From Dendrolimus kikuchii (lineage: Eukaryota; Arthropoda; Insecta; Lepidoptera; Lasiocampidae), in the NCBI GenBank assembly GCA_019925095.2, contig CM034397.1:7211763-7275762 (forward strand): DNA of 64,000 nucleotides. Reading direction: 5' to 3'. The translations under genes were made by a program, and so were the position numbers. Under the pieces are notes generated by a model that searched no databases, was not told where the DNA came from, and saw only the letters and a list, made by a program, of their open reading frames with translations. This document shows positions 34,093 to 45,494 of the stretch, piece by piece (the stretch's first letter is position 1; the number at the start of each line of letters is the position of its first letter).

Positions 34093-34145
34093 GTATTTAT
34101 ATATTTAGGTATCTAACAAATATGACATTAACTTTCACACGGCCA

Positions 34146-34491
34146 GGGCCCAATTCTGATATTTCAATGCGCTGGCGATATGAAGATATTCAAAGTACGA
34201 TTCCATTGCGATAGTGTCAAAAATTTATATTTTACTAAATCCACTATATCTTCTCGAAATCGTTGCTGCAGAGTAATAGTATAAAATAAATTAGTACATA
34301 TTATCATAAGCCAAAATGACGATAGCCGAAATGAATATTGAAAGGCTACCAAAATTTTAAACATTTATTTCGCGTATTTTCAATTATAAATATTTATAAA
34401 GTTACGTGCCATAGGCACGCCATTGCAGTTGAAACGATAGTGTCCGGCGATTTTTACGACATATTAATAGCAGAATTGGGACCCAGTAGCT
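34146..34491 (+). repeat. Family F MITE, full-length copy
   Basis: Terminal inverted repeats gggcccaattctg and cagaattgggaccc. Non-coding, about 345 bp. A second copy at 61122-61530 keeps both ends. Superfamily not determined because the flanking duplication is unclear. Confidence 0.75.
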
Positions 34492-34574
34492 TCAAATATT
34501 GTCATTATTACGAATATCTTACAAAAAAAAAAAAATTAGTGTTTAAAAAAAAAATTATTTTTATTTTTTTATAT

Positions 34575-34830
34575 TAAATAGGTTTGCGGTGGAGCACGAT
34601 CACATCCAATACCGGACGATGATGTGGTCGAAGATGGAGCACGCTTACCTAGATAGTACCTATTCACACGAGACTTGAAGATACCCGGATTATACTTTTC
34701 GGGAAACACGGACTCTGGTAGTGTATTCCACAATTCTGCCGTACGTAGAAGGAACGTGTTTGCCTTGTAACATGTTTCACTTACAGAACACCTGTTTTGT
34801 TTTATTTTAACGTTGACACTATCAAACTTG
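34575..34830 (+). repeat. Family L LINE-related fragment
   Basis: Blocks tggagcac, gcttacctagatagtacc, gacttgaagatacccgg match 49925-50060. Confidence 0.55.
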
Positions 34831-35361
34831 AAGGGTTCCCATACCAGATTTTAGATGATTATTATTATGTATATTAAAGTTGATAAAGAAATTTTATATA
34901 TTATTATTTAATCCTAGTGAAATAACCCTTTGATTACAGTTTTATACAAATGTCCAATTATTTGAACCTCATATTTGCATAATGTCCTTAAAATTAAATA
35001 AGAATGCCGGGTCCTTTCATAAGTCGAATAATTATTATAAAATGAATGTGGGTCAACTTCACTTATTGTTTTTTGCAAATTTATGGCTATGTATTGTATA
35101 ATCCCGACAGCTTTTAATAAACGACAGACTAAAGGGTTTAGGGGGGAATATAAATATAAATCCACAAAGTATGTCACATCAATTTCATGTTTTTTTACCC
35201 CTTCTCCGTCCATGTCACAGTTGGTCACAACTGTGAGACTCCTCTCTACCTAGTGTGACATCACATATTTTGCAAATTTACATCAAGAAATTATTACATT
35301 AAAATAACAGTTCTGTAATTAGTTTTATTCTATTTAAATTACTTTTTAATAATTTTAACAC
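34831..35361. other. No recognised content
   Basis: An open frame of 104 codons on the minus strand (35228-34914) has no recognisable domain; treated as chance. Confidence 0.45.
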
Positions 35362-35364
35362 TTA

Positions 35365-35561
35365 GGGCCGCTTGCTCAACGATCGCCTTTAAACAAAATT
35401 AGTTAATCATATTAAACTGCCTAAATACGTTTTACACAGAACGTATTCACAGTTGTTTAAACATATTTAGCGACAAATTTTGCGTTGTGCAAGATGCTAA
35501 TTGTATTTAAGGGTGTTAAATACGTTTTGTGTTTGCATAAGCAACCTTATGCAAGTAGCCC
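35365..35561. repeat. PIF/Harbinger-like MITE
   Basis: 197-bp non-coding element with inverted ends gggccgcttgc and gcaagtagccc, flanked by a TTA duplication (35362-35364 and 35562-35564). The 3-bp TWA-type target suggests PIF/Harbinger. Confidence 0.75.
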
Positions 35562-35954
35562 TTAGATAGAGTTGGAAATAGTTTAAATTTCGTGTTTTAA
35601 AGTTTAAACATATTAGAGTTTGAAATGTGACGAACCCTCCCGTCTTTCGTCACACTTCGTCGACCCACCCTCCCACCTCACCTCACCCACCGTTACGTGT
35701 TACGTAATTTATGGATGGCACTTTATGAGCTTCTATTTTAAAGAAGCCTTAGCTATTTTGGGAAAAACGGAACGTTTATAAAATCATCATAGCCTTCTGT
35801 CCGTCTGTCTTCATACTTATAACACCTCTACCTATATGGATGAAATTTGGTAGGAAGCTGTATTCTACATATACATACGCTAGATGATTTGACCTTTGCA
35901 AACAGCTTCAATACAATTCGATTCACATAATATTTTCTAAAATTTTTGCGACTA

Positions 35955-36060
35955 GTACGGCTAGATCACGGCTATTGAAAAGTGCCCGAAACGTCGGAAT
36001 AATAAAAATCAAATAAATTACCGCTCTTAAAACCGTTAAAACATAGTTTTATTACAATTC
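35955..36060 (+). repeat. Family G hairpin repeat
   Basis: gatcacggctattgaaaagtgcccgaaacgtcgg then ttaaaaccgttaaaac. The stem is partly broken compared with 32195 and 58523. No Penelope coding piece is beside it. Confidence 0.7.
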
Positions 36061-36387
36061 GGTTCCTTTAAATTCTAGAATGTAAAATCTATAATTCACA
36101 CGTAGACCTCAACTACGGAACTAATAGAAAGAAAAGCCTAGATACGTCGAGATGAAATAAAATTTATTACGTTCTATAAGCCTTCGGGGAAACTATTAGT
36201 TTGATTTCGTAAAAAGAAAATGGGTACCTTATCAGGGTCGGCCCAGCACGATGCCCGGAGTTAGTGATGGGACTCATACTTATGTACTAGTAAAACAAGT
36301 GAATATTTCACCGACGTGCTTTTAGACTCGTATTTTAGAACAACACTAACAAGTTTACGCTTTCTATAAACATTATCTATATAGTAT

Positions 36388-36915
36388 GTCTCTACGGACC
36401 ACGGGCCATAAAAATAGCCCGGAATTTTGGAGGACTTGCGTGGGGCCATAGGAAAGCCAACATGTAAAGGCCCCTTGACAAATTTAATGTAAATGTGGCA
36501 TGACACTGATCGGAGATTATCCCTGTCTACACCATATAATAATGCACCCAAGGACAAGCCCCGGCCAGTGTAGGACTGTTGTGGGAAATGACAACAAAAA
36601 GTACCGGGCTGTTGGGGTGAACTGCTCGTGGAACTAGGGATCTGGGCCTATGGGGATTGGACTATAGGACAATACAAGTGTGAGAGGCTAAGGGGTACCA
36701 TAGATGGGATGCAGGTTCACCGAAGTTCCTTCCGACGTTATGCCATTTATCACTTTCGCCCCTGGAGCTTGAGTCTTAGCTTTAGCGATCTCCACTCTGT
36801 GCCGGCTGGTTAAAGCAAGCACGGAGGCGAGGGCCTTGTCTTAACTCTCTGGAGTCGGGTCCGAAGTGTTACTGCTCATCTAAGACTTCGCCACTAAGCC
36901 CCCCTGCGGATTATT
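36388..36915 (-). repeat. Family A interspersed repeat
   Basis: Minus-strand copy from aatccgcaggggggctta to cgtggtccgtagagacatac, colinear with 12225-12848 but with an internal gap of about 90 bp. Confidence 0.8.
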
Positions 36916-37086
36916 AGGTTATTTTTATAAATTTATTTCAAAAAATATTTTTGTTTATGAATATAAAAGTAAAGTCAAAAATATATTCTTAAAGCCATGT
37001 CAATAACATTTGAAAAGGTAAATTACCATAACTCAATAATAAAACTAAACAGCTAAACATTTTACTTTATCTGTTCTTGATTATTA

Positions 37087-37205
37087 CATACATACATACA
37101 TACATAACTTCACGCCAGTTCCCTTGCGGGGTAGGCACGAACAACAGAGTGCCATTTAGGCTTATTCTTACACACCTCACTTGCCTCTTTGACATTCATA
37201 ACTGA
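37087..37205 (-). mobile_element. RTE-type LINE 3' stub with (ATGT)n tail
   Basis: Minus orientation, flanked by the 13-bp duplication ttcttgattatta (about 37074-37086 and 37207-37219). The sequence differs from 56504-56620 by about one base over 110, so both are young. Confidence 0.88.
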
Positions 37206-37219
37206 CTTCTTGATTATTA

Positions 37220-38500
37220 TCCCACAAAAATGTTATTTCGAATTAAGGTTCAGCGTTAACTTTTAAATATTACACACAAGTTTTGTGAAAAAAATAATCA
37301 TATCAGAATATAAACTTTAGAATAACATCAAATTGCCAATGTTAAAAATATATATTTAATATAGCTATAGCTAAAACGAGACTGAGTCTTGATTTAAACT
37401 CAAGTGTAGAATCGGTTAAATTACAATTATTTACGATTTTACTATCCTAATATAATTTATTGAACAATTGTTATCCGTCTATTTATTTAATCAGAGTTAG
37501 TGGATTTGAAAAGGGTTATTATATTTAACTGTATTTATATTTGAAAACCTATTCTATTTTTCAATTGCACTCATCTGCAAAGTTTTGATAAAAAAATTAG
37601 AAATAAAATCCTCCTAGATAAAAATTAAGGTGTGGGCATACTGACTCAATTGACTCGAGTTAGACGTTTCTCTTTACTAAATAGCGCAAAGTCAGCTAAA
37701 ATTCTCTTGGAGATAATTCACCTACAAGTCTATAACGTTAGTATTTTAAGGAAAAGTATCCCGAAATCATCTTCAAAAGAGGAAAGAAAACCAACAAATT
37801 GTTTTTACCAATATTATCTTCTCCTCTATTTATTAATTAGCCTTTTGATAACACTTTTAATTATAACGTATTGTATTAAAAATAATTATCTTCTAAATTT
37901 ATCTTTTTAAAAGTAAAAGTCAAGAACAAGAGAAAAATAACCAGTGGCGCCTGCTAGTAGGATCCTACTTTTAGATTTGGATTTTTAAAAATAAATTTCT
38001 TTCTGGGCGATCATAATTGACTATATAGTCAAGCTATGTTATAGAAAAAAACTAAAACTAATAAAATAAATAAACATATAAAAACAAAATTGTAAATATT
38101 TACAACAAAGAAATCCACCTAACTTATATTAAATTCAATTTTGTCTTATCCCTAAACTAATATAAACCGGCAACAAGGGGAGTAGGCTATTAGAGAAGGC
38201 TGAAAAAGGATAGCTCCGATAATAAACTTTAAACTTGATTTATCTTAGGTCCAGTTGTCCCAATGGGTAACAATAATTTATTAGTTTTCTGACGTTGCCT
38301 CTATCTATTAGTGTAATAAACAAGTATTGATTTTCACAATAAATAACCAACGTGCTATTCTAGTTCTTATTACATCCTTTCCTTATTAAACTTATCTTAT
38401 TGAATACTGTCTGTCGCCTAGAACTCCATCAATTCTTTGAAAAATAATTCTATAACCTAGTTTTGTGTTTATTTATAAAAATAACCTGAAATAGATAAAC
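37220..38500. other. No recognised content
   Basis: AT-rich. The 92-codon frame at 37632-37910 ends in a hydrophobic stretch but has no recognisable family or splice context; not called. A family K scrap lies at 38510-38580. Confidence 0.45.
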
Positions 38501-38639
38501 ACAAAGAAAAAGAACTTTGAGGTAGACGTGTTGCTGGGGAGTTCGTTGCCGCTTCTCCTAAAACAGTGATAACACGTGTAGCGGGTAATATAATAATACG
38601 ACTAACTATACCGCATACATGTATTAAATTTTTTTTTAA

Positions 38640-41600
38640 TATAAGAGAGCGGGGTTAGTTTTGCCTTGGCTGTCATTTCGATTTCTGTGGCGGTACTGTC
38701 CTGAAGTGTCCGCAGGTCCAAGGGTGGTACCGACTGTACTGGGCTTGGTATCTTGGACAGCTGGGGATGACCTTCCAGGTGCACTGCTCAATGAGTCCTC
38801 CATTTCTTTTTCACAAAACTCCAAGCCAAATTTTAAGAAGGGGGAAAAAAGACCTGGAGTGCACGTCCAGCGTGTTAATATAAAACGGAAGGTAACGGAA
38901 ACGGGGTGTAGTGGTCTAGACCTTGAGTTGTAGTTACTAATTGACTCACAGCTCAGCTAACCACAATCTCTCCATTAGTGGCTCCTCGTAGCTGTTGTGT
39001 GCGCAGCGGCCACACCCCGGTAACCACGTCATTGCGTGGGCTAAACCTAATGGAGGGGGCTGTGATCACCTCTTTGATCACAGCTAGTCTATGGGAGGTC
39101 CCCCTGAAGTACATGAAGTCTGTTACGGCGCGGAAAGCGAGCACAGTCGATAGACAAACGCTATCGGTGACCGCGGCGATGCAGCAAGGTGATGTGATGT
39201 GCCTATAAGGGCATCAGCTAGGACCCTTTTAGTAGCTGGTGGCCATATCACTGCATCCTTCTATCTACCGGTCGTACCGGTCAACCGGGCCATCGGACTC
39301 TGATAAATGGACGAGAGAGTGGGTTTGTACCAGCGCAACTGCTTACTCACTTAAATCTATTCACGCGCAGATGAACCTTGGCATAATTTCTGGATATTGA
39401 GCAAAAAGACCTATGGCGATGGAGTGATGGTGGTGGGAGTTGGGACTACGGTGTGTTCTGCTCCTAGCTATCTCTCTGCACATTAGGCGGTCAAATGCAA
39501 GGGGTCGCTCCTGGATTCGACTGAAACGGGAAAACGGGTTCGGCAGCACATTTGACGACTAAGCAGCCCTATTTAGAATCGCTCTGCTTACCTCTGCACA
39601 GAGGAGGGGCCTAGAAAAGGTGGCCTAAACATAGTCCGTTTCTCCCATTCCCCGAAGGCAAACCGCGGCCAACGGGCACCGACTTAATCGCGGTCGAAAA
39701 GATACTATAAAGAAAAATATTAGACTCTCACAACGAAAGACCTTTAATTTTGCAACATGGAATGTTAGGACCCTGCTGGACAGTCCCACCAACATGTGTC
39801 CAGAACGGAAGACAGCTCTTATTGCTCGAGAACTGGACAAGTACAACATTGATATAGCTGCACTAACTGAAACCCACTTATCAGATTGTGGAGAACTCTG
39901 CGAAAACCAAGGAGGCTATACATATTATTGGATTGGAAAACCCTCTACTGAACGAGCTAGTAGTGGCGTCGGTTTCGCTATTAAAACTAGCCTTGCACAA
40001 ACACTTACAGAAAAACCCAAAGGTATCACCGACAGGCTTATGACATTAAAGCTTCACACAAGTGCTAATAAATTCCTTCATCTGATAACTGCGTACTCCC
40101 CAACAATGATGTATAGTGATGAAGCAAAATTTAAATTTTATGATGACCTTAGAAGCGTACTACAAGGAATTCCGGCTAGTGACAAAATTGTCCTTATGGG
40201 TGACTTTAACGCTCGAGTGGGCACCGAGCATAACATCTGGAAAGATGTACTTGGCCGGCACGGCGTGGGTAAGTGTAATTCTAATGGAGAACTGCTCTTG
40301 TCACTTTGTGCAGAATTTAACCTCTCAATTACAAATACCTACTTCCGTTTATCTGAAAAGTACAAGACATCTTGGATGCATCCCCGTTCAAAACACTGGC
40401 ACCTTATAGACTATATTATTGTGCGGAGAGCTGATTTGAAAGATGTTCTTATTACTAGAGCTATGCGGGGTGCTCTAGGCTGGACCGATCATCGGTTAAT
40501 AAGATCGAAGCTCTGCCTGTACTATAAACCTCCCCGCAGGGCAAAACATATAGTACCGACAAGAATGGCCTTTGCAAAACTTGTTAACTCAGAAACAGTA
40601 CAAAAATGTTTTCACTCGGAATTCAGCACCAAAACATTCGAAAAAGAGGTGTCTATTGAAGAACATTGGCATAATCTCTCGCAGTTGCTCTATGATGTTG
40701 CTCAACGAGTGGTTGGCAAGACTAGTAAGAAAAACCAGGACTGGTTTGATGAATCCGATCCCGAAATTATGAAGCTTATAAATAACTCCAGACGCGTACT
40801 GCAAGATCCTTCAAGTACTGCACAACAAAAAGCGCTCCAGCATGAGCTCAAATCGAAAGTAAGAGAACTTAAAGATCGTTGGTGGACGATGAAAGCGCTG
40901 GAGCTGCAGCATCTTGCGGATACTAAGCAGAGTGGGTTATTCTTTGAAAGCCTTAAATCTATTTTCGGACCTAAATATAAAAAGATTTCTCCGATATATA
41001 ATCGTGATAAATCTCGCCAGTTAACGGACCATAACGAAGTACTAAACCGCTGGTCAGAACATTTCAGTGATATCCTAAATCCTCCTAGTCATGGGGTGGA
41101 CCTCGTATACATAGATTTTCTCGAGGCTCTACCAATATCCTCAGAATTAGACAAAGAACCCACTTTTGAGGAGTTTGTATCTGCCGTCAATAAGCTAAAA
41201 AATGGTAAAGCAACGGGTTTAGACACTTTACCAGCTGAACTTTACAAATATGGTGGAGAATGTGTTCAAAAAAGTTTGTTCGAGCTCATTACCCGTATCT
41301 GGCAATCTGGAGTAGTACCCCAAGAATGGAAAGATGCTACAATCTGTAAACTATATAAAGGTAAAGGTGACAGTTCGGATTGTGGGTCATACAGGGGTAT
41401 TGCTCTACTCAGCGCAGCTGGTAAAGTTCTTGCCCACATTATAAATCAACGGCTGAGTGCTCTATCAGAACGTATATTATCTGAAAGCCAATGTGGCTTT
41501 CGTCCAGGCAGGGGAACTGTCGACGCCATCTTTGTCGTAAAACAGCTACAGGAAAAGTGCCTTGAACAACACCGTTCCCTTAACATGTGCTTTGTCGATC

Positions 41601-42960
41601 TAGAAAAAGCGTTTGATCGGGTACCGCGATCTGCACTATGGACTGTTCTTTCAAAAGCAGGATGTCCGGATAAGCTTCTCTTACTTATTCGTCAGTTTCA
41701 CGACGGTATGACTGCAAGGGTGCAACATGAGAACGACCTTACTAGCCACATATCAGTTACAAGTGGAGTTAAGCAAGGATGTGTGATGGCTCCTACTCTC
41801 TTTGCTGTTTATTTCGCTGCGGTACTTAAACATTCGTATAATGAGCCTATTGGACAGATTATTCTCAGTGTCAGATGCGGGAAGAGCGTCTTCGACTTGT
41901 CAAGATTTAGAGCCAAAAGATCGGTACAAGAGCTCTCACTCCTAGACGTACTTTATGCAGATGACGTTTGCTTGATGGCCAATGATGTTAGTAGCCTGCA
42001 GATGTTTCTGGATAACCTGGATAGATCCTGCCGACGATTTGGTCTGGTTATAAGTGTCTCCAAATCACAAGTACTGAAACAACCTGCACGTGGAACTACA
42101 TCTGACCCTACACCAATATATCTCGGCGGCCGAACACTAGAGGAAGTTTCCTCTTTCAAGTACCTTGGAAGCTCTGTGCGTACTGATAATAAATTGGAAA
42201 CAGAAATTTCTTCTCGCATCGCAAGAGCGGCTGCATCTTTTGGCAAACTCCGTCACAGAGTTTGGGATTCGCATGATATTCGGCTACGTACAAAGATCTC
42301 TGTCTATAAAGCAATCATATTGCCAATTCTACTTTATGCTACCGAAACGTGGTGTCTCTATAAAGCCGATATTGGGCGCCTCGATTCTTTCCACATCAAG
42401 TGTTTAAGATCAATCCTTCATGTGAAGTGGCAAGACCGTATATCTAGCACTGAAGTGCTGCGGCGGACGAAGCTAAGTGGTGTGGAAGCAATGCTTATAC
42501 AGAGACAACTGAGATGGTGCGGCCACGTTGTACGCATGAAAGACACTAGAATGCCTAAAGCTGTCTTTTACTCACAGCTTAAGGACGGAAAGCGCAAATC
42601 TGGCGGCCAATTTCTGCGTTACAGGGACGTACTCAAGCGTCATTTGTCTGCATGTGACATCCCAAGTGACGGCTGGGAAGACCTTGCTCTACAAAGAAGG
42701 GAGTGGCGTAACTCTATTGATAAGGCTGTTGCTGCCTTCGAAACGCAGCGCGTAGAACACTCTGACGAGCAACGCCTTATCAAAAAGAACCGCCCTAAAA
42801 TCGCCTACAACTACACATACGACTCATCAGGACGGCTATATTGCGCTCCTTGCAAAAGACTGTTCAAAACCAAATTTGGGTTCGCTAGTCACCTGCGCTC
42901 GCATAGCCGGACATGACAAGGTTCGCCGTTGACGGATACGTCAAGGAGGACTATATATAT
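38640..42960 (+). mobile_element. Long LINE with APE endonuclease, RT and C2H2 finger
   Basis: GC-richer block comprising a roughly 1-kb leader (38640-39634) without a convincing ORF1, one long coding frame, and a short 3' end finishing in a (TA)n run at 42953-42965. The left boundary is inferred from composition. The coding part is intact, so this is probably a young copy. Clade not fixed; similar proteins are often annotated as RTE-like or as craniofacial development protein 2. Confidence 0.85.
39794..42916 (+). CDS. LINE polyprotein: endonuclease, reverse transcriptase, zinc finger
   Basis: 1040 codons from this Met; the same frame is open for another 53 codons upstream to a TAG at 39632-39634. 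The upstream part contains FNFATWNVRTLL, the first catalytic block (Asn) of the apurinic endonuclease, so translation must start earlier or the Met start yields a crippled nuclease. In order: ALTETHLS (Glu block), GDFNARVG, WMHPRSKHWHLIDYI, GWTDHRL (His block); RT with GKATGLDTLPAEL, YRGIALLS, QCGFRPGRGTVDAI, CFVDLEKAFDRV, GVKQGCVMAPTLF and YADD at 721-724; the maturase-like RILHVKWQDRI/GHVVRM region; and a C-terminal C2H2 finger C1017-C1020-H1033-H1037. No stop or frameshift. It would nick target DNA and prime reverse transcription. Confidence 0.93.
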   Translation: MCPERKTALIARELDKYNIDIAALTETHLSDCGELCENQGGYTYYWIGKPSTERASSGVGFAIKTSLAQTLTEKPKGITDRLMTLKLHTSANKFLHLITAYSPTMMYSDEAKFKFYDDLRSVLQGIPASDKIVLMGDFNARVGTEHNIWKDVLGRHGVGKCNSNGELLLSLCAEFNLSITNTYFRLSEKYKTSWMHPRSKHWHLIDYIIVRRADLKDVLITRAMRGALGWTDHRLIRSKLCLYYKPPRRAKHIVPTRMAFAKLVNSETVQKCFHSEFSTKTFEKEVSIEEHWHNLSQLLYDVAQRVVGKTSKKNQDWFDESDPEIMKLINNSRRVLQDPSSTAQQKALQHELKSKVRELKDRWWTMKALELQHLADTKQSGLFFESLKSIFGPKYKKISPIYNRDKSRQLTDHNEVLNRWSEHFSDILNPPSHGVDLVYIDFLEALPISSELDKEPTFEEFVSAVNKLKNGKATGLDTLPAELYKYGGECVQKSLFELITRIWQSGVVPQEWKDATICKLYKGKGDSSDCGSYRGIALLSAAGKVLAHIINQRLSALSERILSESQCGFRPGRGTVDAIFVVKQLQEKCLEQHRSLNMCFVDLEKAFDRVPRSALWTVLSKAGCPDKLLLLIRQFHDGMTARVQHENDLTSHISVTSGVKQGCVMAPTLFAVYFAAVLKHSYNEPIGQIILSVRCGKSVFDLSRFRAKRSVQELSLLDVLYADDVCLMANDVSSLQMFLDNLDRSCRRFGLVISVSKSQVLKQPARGTTSDPTPIYLGGRTLEEVSSFKYLGSSVRTDNKLETEISSRIARAAASFGKLRHRVWDSHDIRLRTKISVYKAIILPILLYATETWCLYKADIGRLDSFHIKCLRSILHVKWQDRISSTEVLRRTKLSGVEAMLIQRQLRWCGHVVRMKDTRMPKAVFYSQLKDGKRKSGGQFLRYRDVLKRHLSACDIPSDGWEDLALQRREWRNSIDKAVAAFETQRVEHSDEQRLIKKNRPKIAYNYTYDSSGRLYCAPCKRLFKTKFGFASHLRSHSRT

Positions 42961-42965
42961 ATATA

Positions 42966-43400
42966 AAACGGAAGCGCTTTCAAAAGTCGGCAAGACCACA
43001 AAACAGGGTGAAAGACCATAGCTGGTGAGGTGACCAAGCGGAAGGCAGACGCACTTACAAGAAATTTGAAATATATACAATGATTTTGAAATTTATGAAA
43101 TGAGATTGAGTTTAACAATATGAATATGCATAAAGACAAGATTATTTAAAATATGTGAACTAAGAAATAAAAGTAAGCATACCCACATGCACGATTTAAT
43201 GAAGTGATATACCTATAAAGCATTCGTGGGTGAAAAAACTACAATTAACAAGCTTATATTATAGGCTTCAAACACTTACCCAAAACGTGGGTTATAAACA
43301 CTAATTAAAATTTAAATTTAATCTGACTAAAAAAGCAATAATTATTTCAATAAATGTTAAGATTAAATAAAGTGCTGGTCGTTCAAATTTACTACGAAAT
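42966..43400. other. No recognised content
   Basis: Right flank of the LINE, AT-rich. A GC-rich patch follows at 43420-43510 (cgcgcggcctgcgagccgcc), origin unknown. Confidence 0.45.
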
Positions 43401-43544
43401 GACCCATCGAGCACCGATGCGCTGTCAAAACGCGCGGCCTGCGAGCCGCCGCGACCGGTTGCTTAGACCACTAAAAGTTAGTGTATCACTCGGCGACGCT
43501 CGCGTTTATTATTTTAATAATTATTCTTAAAATATATGTAATAT

Positions 43545-43665
43545 TACGTTACACATGTTGTGAAGCGGTATACATAGAATAGGTAGTAGATTTAATTTTT
43601 CACTTATATGACCTTCAAAAATGTTCTCCAGTGGAAATTATTTTGAATAAAAACTTGAAATTAAT
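43545..43665 (+). repeat. Family K LINE tail
   Basis: tgttgtgaagcggtatacatagaataggtag, then atgttctccagtgga and aataaaaacttgaaatt, as in 5161-5315. Confidence 0.7.
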
Positions 43666-43724
43666 ATGAAATTTTTATTTTGTGAGATTAATGTATCACA
43701 ATGTTTCATCAACTGCTAAAATAA

Positions 43725-43948
43725 AAAAAACTACGTTTAAAAAAACCCACTTCAAAAACTAAAGAGTATAAAATAGCTTATTTCTAAAGCTATTATTATT
43801 AATATATATTATCTAAAACATTTTAATGTCGGTGTTTAGTAATTTTTATGTTTTACTTTGCACCGACTTCAAGATGTTTAGCTTTAGAAATAAGTTATTT
43901 TATACTTTTTAGTTTTTGAAGTGGGTTTTTTTAAACGTAGTTTTTTAA
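43725..43948. repeat. Large hairpin repeat (about 68-bp arms)
   Basis: The left arm 43725-43792 and right arm 43879-43948 are inverted copies with only about two mismatches (core aaacccacttcaaaaacta); spacer about 85 bp. Resembles a foldback MITE or an inverted pair of LINE 3' ends (gaagtcggt type tail nearby). Confidence 0.8.
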
Positions 43949-44046
43949 TCAATTTTTTGGTTACTTTTTAGTGTCTAGCTATGTATGGGTACCTACGAAA
44001 GGTGCCGCGCTCCTTAAAAAATATAGGTCCCAAGAAACGGGAACAA

Positions 44047-44400
44047 AAAAATGTTCGTAAAATGAAAACTACTGGGCCAAACAATATTAATTTTTTAGGG
44101 GACCAAATGCCCAACTATTCCGCATTAAACTAAACAAGAATCACGTAAATCGGATCATAACTCTCAGAGTAATCGGTGTACATATGGAACAGAATGGAAT
44201 TTTTTTCATAAAAAATGTTTTTAAAATGAAAACTACTGGGCCAAACTATGTCAAATTTTTAGGGGATTAAATGGAAGCTATTTCGCGTCGAAAAAAAAGA
44301 ATCACGTAAATCGGATCATAAATCTCAGAATAATTGGTGAACATACATAAAAAAAGATCCCGACGAATTGAAAACCTCCTCCTTTTTTGAAGTCGGTTAA
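44047..44400. repeat. Two-unit tandem repeat, period 164 bp, with LINE-type end
   Basis: aatgaaaactactgggccaa occurs at 44061 and 44225; aatcacgtaaatcggatcat recurs at the same spacing. It ends ttttttgaagtcggttaaaaa, a frequent lepidopteran LINE 3' terminus. Confidence 0.8.
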
Positions 44401-45494
44401 AAAGCAAATTTGAAAATGTTAGAATTCAAATGACGTGTTTGACTCTACCGACTTAAATGCTTTAATAGTATTATTATCAGGACTTCGGGAAGCTAGATAG
44501 TTCTTTCAATAATTGAGAGGACAAACTAAAAAAAAAAAAAAAATTGTAGAAAAACTAATAAAGTATTTCTGAATTAATATAAACTGCTACATACATTGGC
44601 CGGTTGCCAGTATAATTTTAAATAAGTGTCAATCTCAAAATCACAAAAACGATTAATTGATTTATAAGCCGCGCGCAGATTTGCCGATGACTACTTACTA
44701 TTACTGTATATACCTACGTAAAGTATATACAATAATAAATTAGAATAATAAATTTATTGCAACAACTATTTTAACTTTTTTTGTCAACTCTACTGACCAT
44801 CGGCGCGTGACATCATGAGGCTATCGTCAAACCTTCTGCGCACGGGTAGTATTGCTCCGAATCATTTTGATTATTATCTTAACATACTGTCATAATTAGC
44901 GTCAATTCACACTGTGACGCCGTTCACGGTTCACTTTCGTTCTTTTACCGGACCGGTCAAATATTGTTAAACAAGATAGAATCGGAGAAACCTCACTATC
45001 GTATCGCTCTAGTTCCTATCTAATATCGCGCCGGTACCAGTTCCGACAAAGTGTGATTTGATCGCACTGAGACCGGAACGTAATTGTATAATGAACGGCA
45101 TCATAGTGTGGAATTGTACTAAATTGTCAACGCCTGTCAGAATTAGCAAAAAGTATTTTTAATGTAAAAATAAACACCTCAATGCAAATTCAAGTCACGG
45201 TGTTTCAAATGAATCGTGAAGTTCAAGACTCATTCACTCGATTCTATCACAGTGATGTTTTAATTACACGGCCCGCCGGCTACATATCTCGGTGAGAATA
45301 TATATTTTATTTCTCCCTGTTTCGCATTAATTACGGGTCTCACGTAAACCCGTTTCTCGCTTCGTAACCCTATTTGTCCCCACCCTTTTGGTGTACTGAA
45401 AAGAAGAGTTGCCCGTGGAGTGTCACTATAGTCGATTACTGACAAAGGATCGATATAATATAGGCGAGTTGATATAGTATGAACCACGTATTCA
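44401..45494. other. No recognised content
   Basis: No gene recognised; a frame at 45260-45487 on the minus strand lacks family resemblance. Confidence 0.45.

Noticed and set aside
37632..37910. 92-codon plus-strand frame with a hydrophobic end, considered as a small membrane protein
   Set aside because: The hydrophobic run is expected from AT-rich DNA; no promoter, splice or family support.
38636..38933. Frames in the leader of the long LINE, considered as ORF1
   Set aside because: No coiled coil, RRM or zinc knuckle and no long open frame; kept as leader.
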